Assembly: GCA_008729055.1 (NCBI GenBank) | Contig: SDUX01000006.1 | Location: 1,187,501-1,251,500 of the forward strand | Reading direction: 5' to 3' | From: Pyropia haitanensis | Lineage: Eukaryota; Rhodophyta; Bangiophyceae; Bangiales; Bangiaceae | Length of the DNA: 64,000 nucleotides | In this document: piece after piece, positions 62,901-64,000 of the stretch | Layout: each line of letters begins with the position of its first letter | How positions within the stretch are numbered: position 1 is the first letter of the stretch | Program-made: the position numbers and the translations under genes | The notes under the pieces: model-generated | Told to the model about the DNA's origin: nothing | The model's input: only the letters and a program-made list of their open reading frames with translations | The model's database searches: none

Positions 62901-63121
62901 CAGCTGGGGGTACCGCTGCTGGTGCTGCGGACGACTGCGGGCGGGCCGTGGCCGGCAGAGGTTGGTCGCTTGGCGTGGGCAGGTGCCGGCCGCCGCACCT
63001 CGTTTCACTCGGGTGCCGCGCTCCCTGGCTCTGGCACGGAAATCCCGCCCCTCCCCTTTACCCTTTTTGTCGGTACCTCCCCCTCTTTCCCTGCTGACGG
63101 CAGCCCCCGCCGGCGCCCGGC

Positions 63122-64000
63122 ATGGCTGCCGGCTCCCCCGTCCTGGCCGCCGCTGCGGGCACCCTGGTGCGCGTCGCTGACGATGGGAGGCCCCATGGCG
63201 ACGGCGCCTCCCCCCGTGACGGCGCGCTGTCCCCCCGGCACGGTGGCTCGCCCAGCGGCGCGGGCCTCGCTGCGCCGGCGCTTCCCCCCTCCCGGGGGCT
63301 GCCCACCGCACCCGGCGGCGACGACGGCGGTGGCGGCGACGGCGGCGGCGTCGGCGCTGGGGGGCCGGCCGCCGCTGGGGGCATTGAGCGGTGGCGCCTG
63401 ATCATCCTCACCTCTGCCATGCTCGGCGTCCAGTGCTGCTACTCGGTGCAGATCAACCGGGGCAGCGCGACGCTGCAGCTGCTGGGGATGGACGAGAACA
63501 AGGTGTCCCTGGCGTGGCTGGCGGGACCCCTGTCGGGGCTCCTCATGCAGCCGCTGGTGGGCGTCGCGTCGGACGCGTGCCGCTCGCCGCTCGGCCGCCG
63601 CCGGCCGTTTCTCATTGCGGGCGCCCTTCTCACCTCCCTCTCTCTGACGCTGTTTGCCAACGCGGACTGGGTGGGCGCCCGCCTCGCCGGCGTCAGCCCC
63701 GACGCGGCGGCTGCCGCCGCGGGCGCCGGCGACACGGCGGGCGTCGCGGCCGCGGCGGCGGCCGTGGCGGCGGGCCGGAAGCTTGCGGTGGTGCTGGCGG
63801 TGGTGGCGTTTTTCCTCCTCGACTTCTCCATTCAGGCCATCCAGGCGCCGCTGCGCGCGCTGGTGACGGACGTTGCGTCCGAGGGGCAGCAGCCTCTCGG
63901 CAACGCGTACATTGGCCTCATGACGGGGTGCGGCAACCTGGTGGGCTCCTTCCTCTCAAGCCGCAGCCTGACCAAGCTCTTCCCCATTTTTCGCACCGAC
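63122..64000 (+). CDS. SLC45/SUC-type sugar:H+ symporter, cut by right edge
   Basis: Open from ATG 63122 to the window end, 293 residues present. After about 85 Gly/Ser/Pro-rich cytosolic residues the first helix is WRLIILTSAMLGVQCCYSVQ, then VSLAWLAGPLSGLLMQPLVG and the cytosolic motif SDACRSPLGRRRPFLIAGAL, the GRRRPF signature of sucrose and SLC45 transporters (MFS motif A). Later FFLLDFSIQAIQAPLRALVT matches the conserved DL..N..Q.P.RAL region, followed by GNAYIGLMTGCGNLVGS. Roughly the first six helices are visible; an Ala-rich loop lies between helices 3 and 4. The family moves sucrose or related sugars with protons across a plasma or vacuolar membrane. Red algae mainly store floridoside, so the substrate is unsure. 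The ATG has the context GGCATGGCTG. Confidence 0.82.
   Translation, partial: MAAGSPVLAAAAGTLVRVADDGRPHGDGASPRDGALSPRHGGSPSGAGLAAPALPPSRGLPTAPGGDDGGGGDGGGVGAGGPAAAGGIERWRLIILTSAMLGVQCCYSVQINRGSATLQLLGMDENKVSLAWLAGPLSGLLMQPLVGVASDACRSPLGRRRPFLIAGALLTSLSLTLFANADWVGARLAGVSPDAAAAAAGAGDTAGVAAAAAAVAAGRKLAVVLAVVAFFLLDFSIQAIQAPLRALVTDVASEGQQPLGNAYIGLMTGCGNLVGSFLSSRSLTKLFPIFRTD

Larger units (their letters stand above)
58652..63121. other. Long divergent intergenic region with minisatellites
   Basis: Lies between the kinase (-) and the SLC45-type transporter (+). 58660-60780 is GC-rich with G-biased tandem repeats and open frames of Arg/Gly/Pro shadow type. 60780-60930 and 60930-62350 are much less GC-rich and hold no recognisable gene; short frames there lack codon bias. 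62500-63100 is GC-rich leader. No tRNA-like structure was noticed. Confidence 0.4.

Overview
The window is very GC-rich nuclear DNA from a photosynthetic eukaryote, most likely a red alga of the Porphyra/Pyropia kind. That identification is inference. It rests on a PsbQ'-type photosystem II protein with a plastid leader plus a twin-arginine lumen signal, plastid leaders with Phe near the N-terminus, genes with no or one short GT-AG intron, strong G/C at third codon positions, long Ala/Gly/Pro low-complexity stretches inside conserved proteins, and a CBM48 protein in a likely starch maker. I saw no rRNA, tRNA, CRISPR array or intact transposon.

Layout. 1-440 (-): fragment of an unidentified membrane-like protein. 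2072-3370 (+): secreted GH53 endo-galactanase. ~3900-6805 (-): twin zinc-ribbon protein. 7629-8843 (+): F-box protein. 9163-15643 (-): DDT/WHIM/RFD chromatin protein, one intron. 18509-20934 (+): DUF262-DUF1524 (GmrSD-like) nuclease with a predicted organelle leader on its own exon. 22785-24473 (-): membrane-anchored protein of unknown role. ~26282-27755 (+): TM-RING E3 ligase, frame-broken. 28103-32482 (-): malectin-malectin-PKD-PA14-TIG-propeller surface protein. 38195-38563 (+): small secreted precursor with an acidic pro-region and a Cys/His/Arg/Lys-rich C-terminus. 39963-43480 (+): XPC/Rad4 repair factor, frame-broken. 45141-46331 (+): PsbQ'. 47273-49155 (-): CBM48 protein. 51468-54251 (+): CDCA7-type zinc-finger protein. 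56421-58651 (-): TDY-type MAP kinase. 63122-64000 (+): SLC45/SUC-type sugar transporter, cut by the right edge.

Genes mostly alternate strand, so most gaps are shared promoters (divergent) or shared terminators (convergent). The gap 32.5-38.2 kb is long, gene-poor and lower in GC. Several conserved proteins change reading frame exactly at runs of 7-25 identical C or G, which most likely reflects homopolymer length errors.

The most striking element is the DUF262-DUF1524 gene. It is a prokaryotic restriction-type architecture carried as a spliced nuclear gene, with a GC-rich leader exon resembling host transit peptides joined in frame to a less GC-rich body. Second is the 122-residue precursor at 38.2 kb, whose pro-region (16 acidic) nearly cancels its C-terminus (17 Arg/Lys, four Cys), as in precursors of cationic host-defence peptides.
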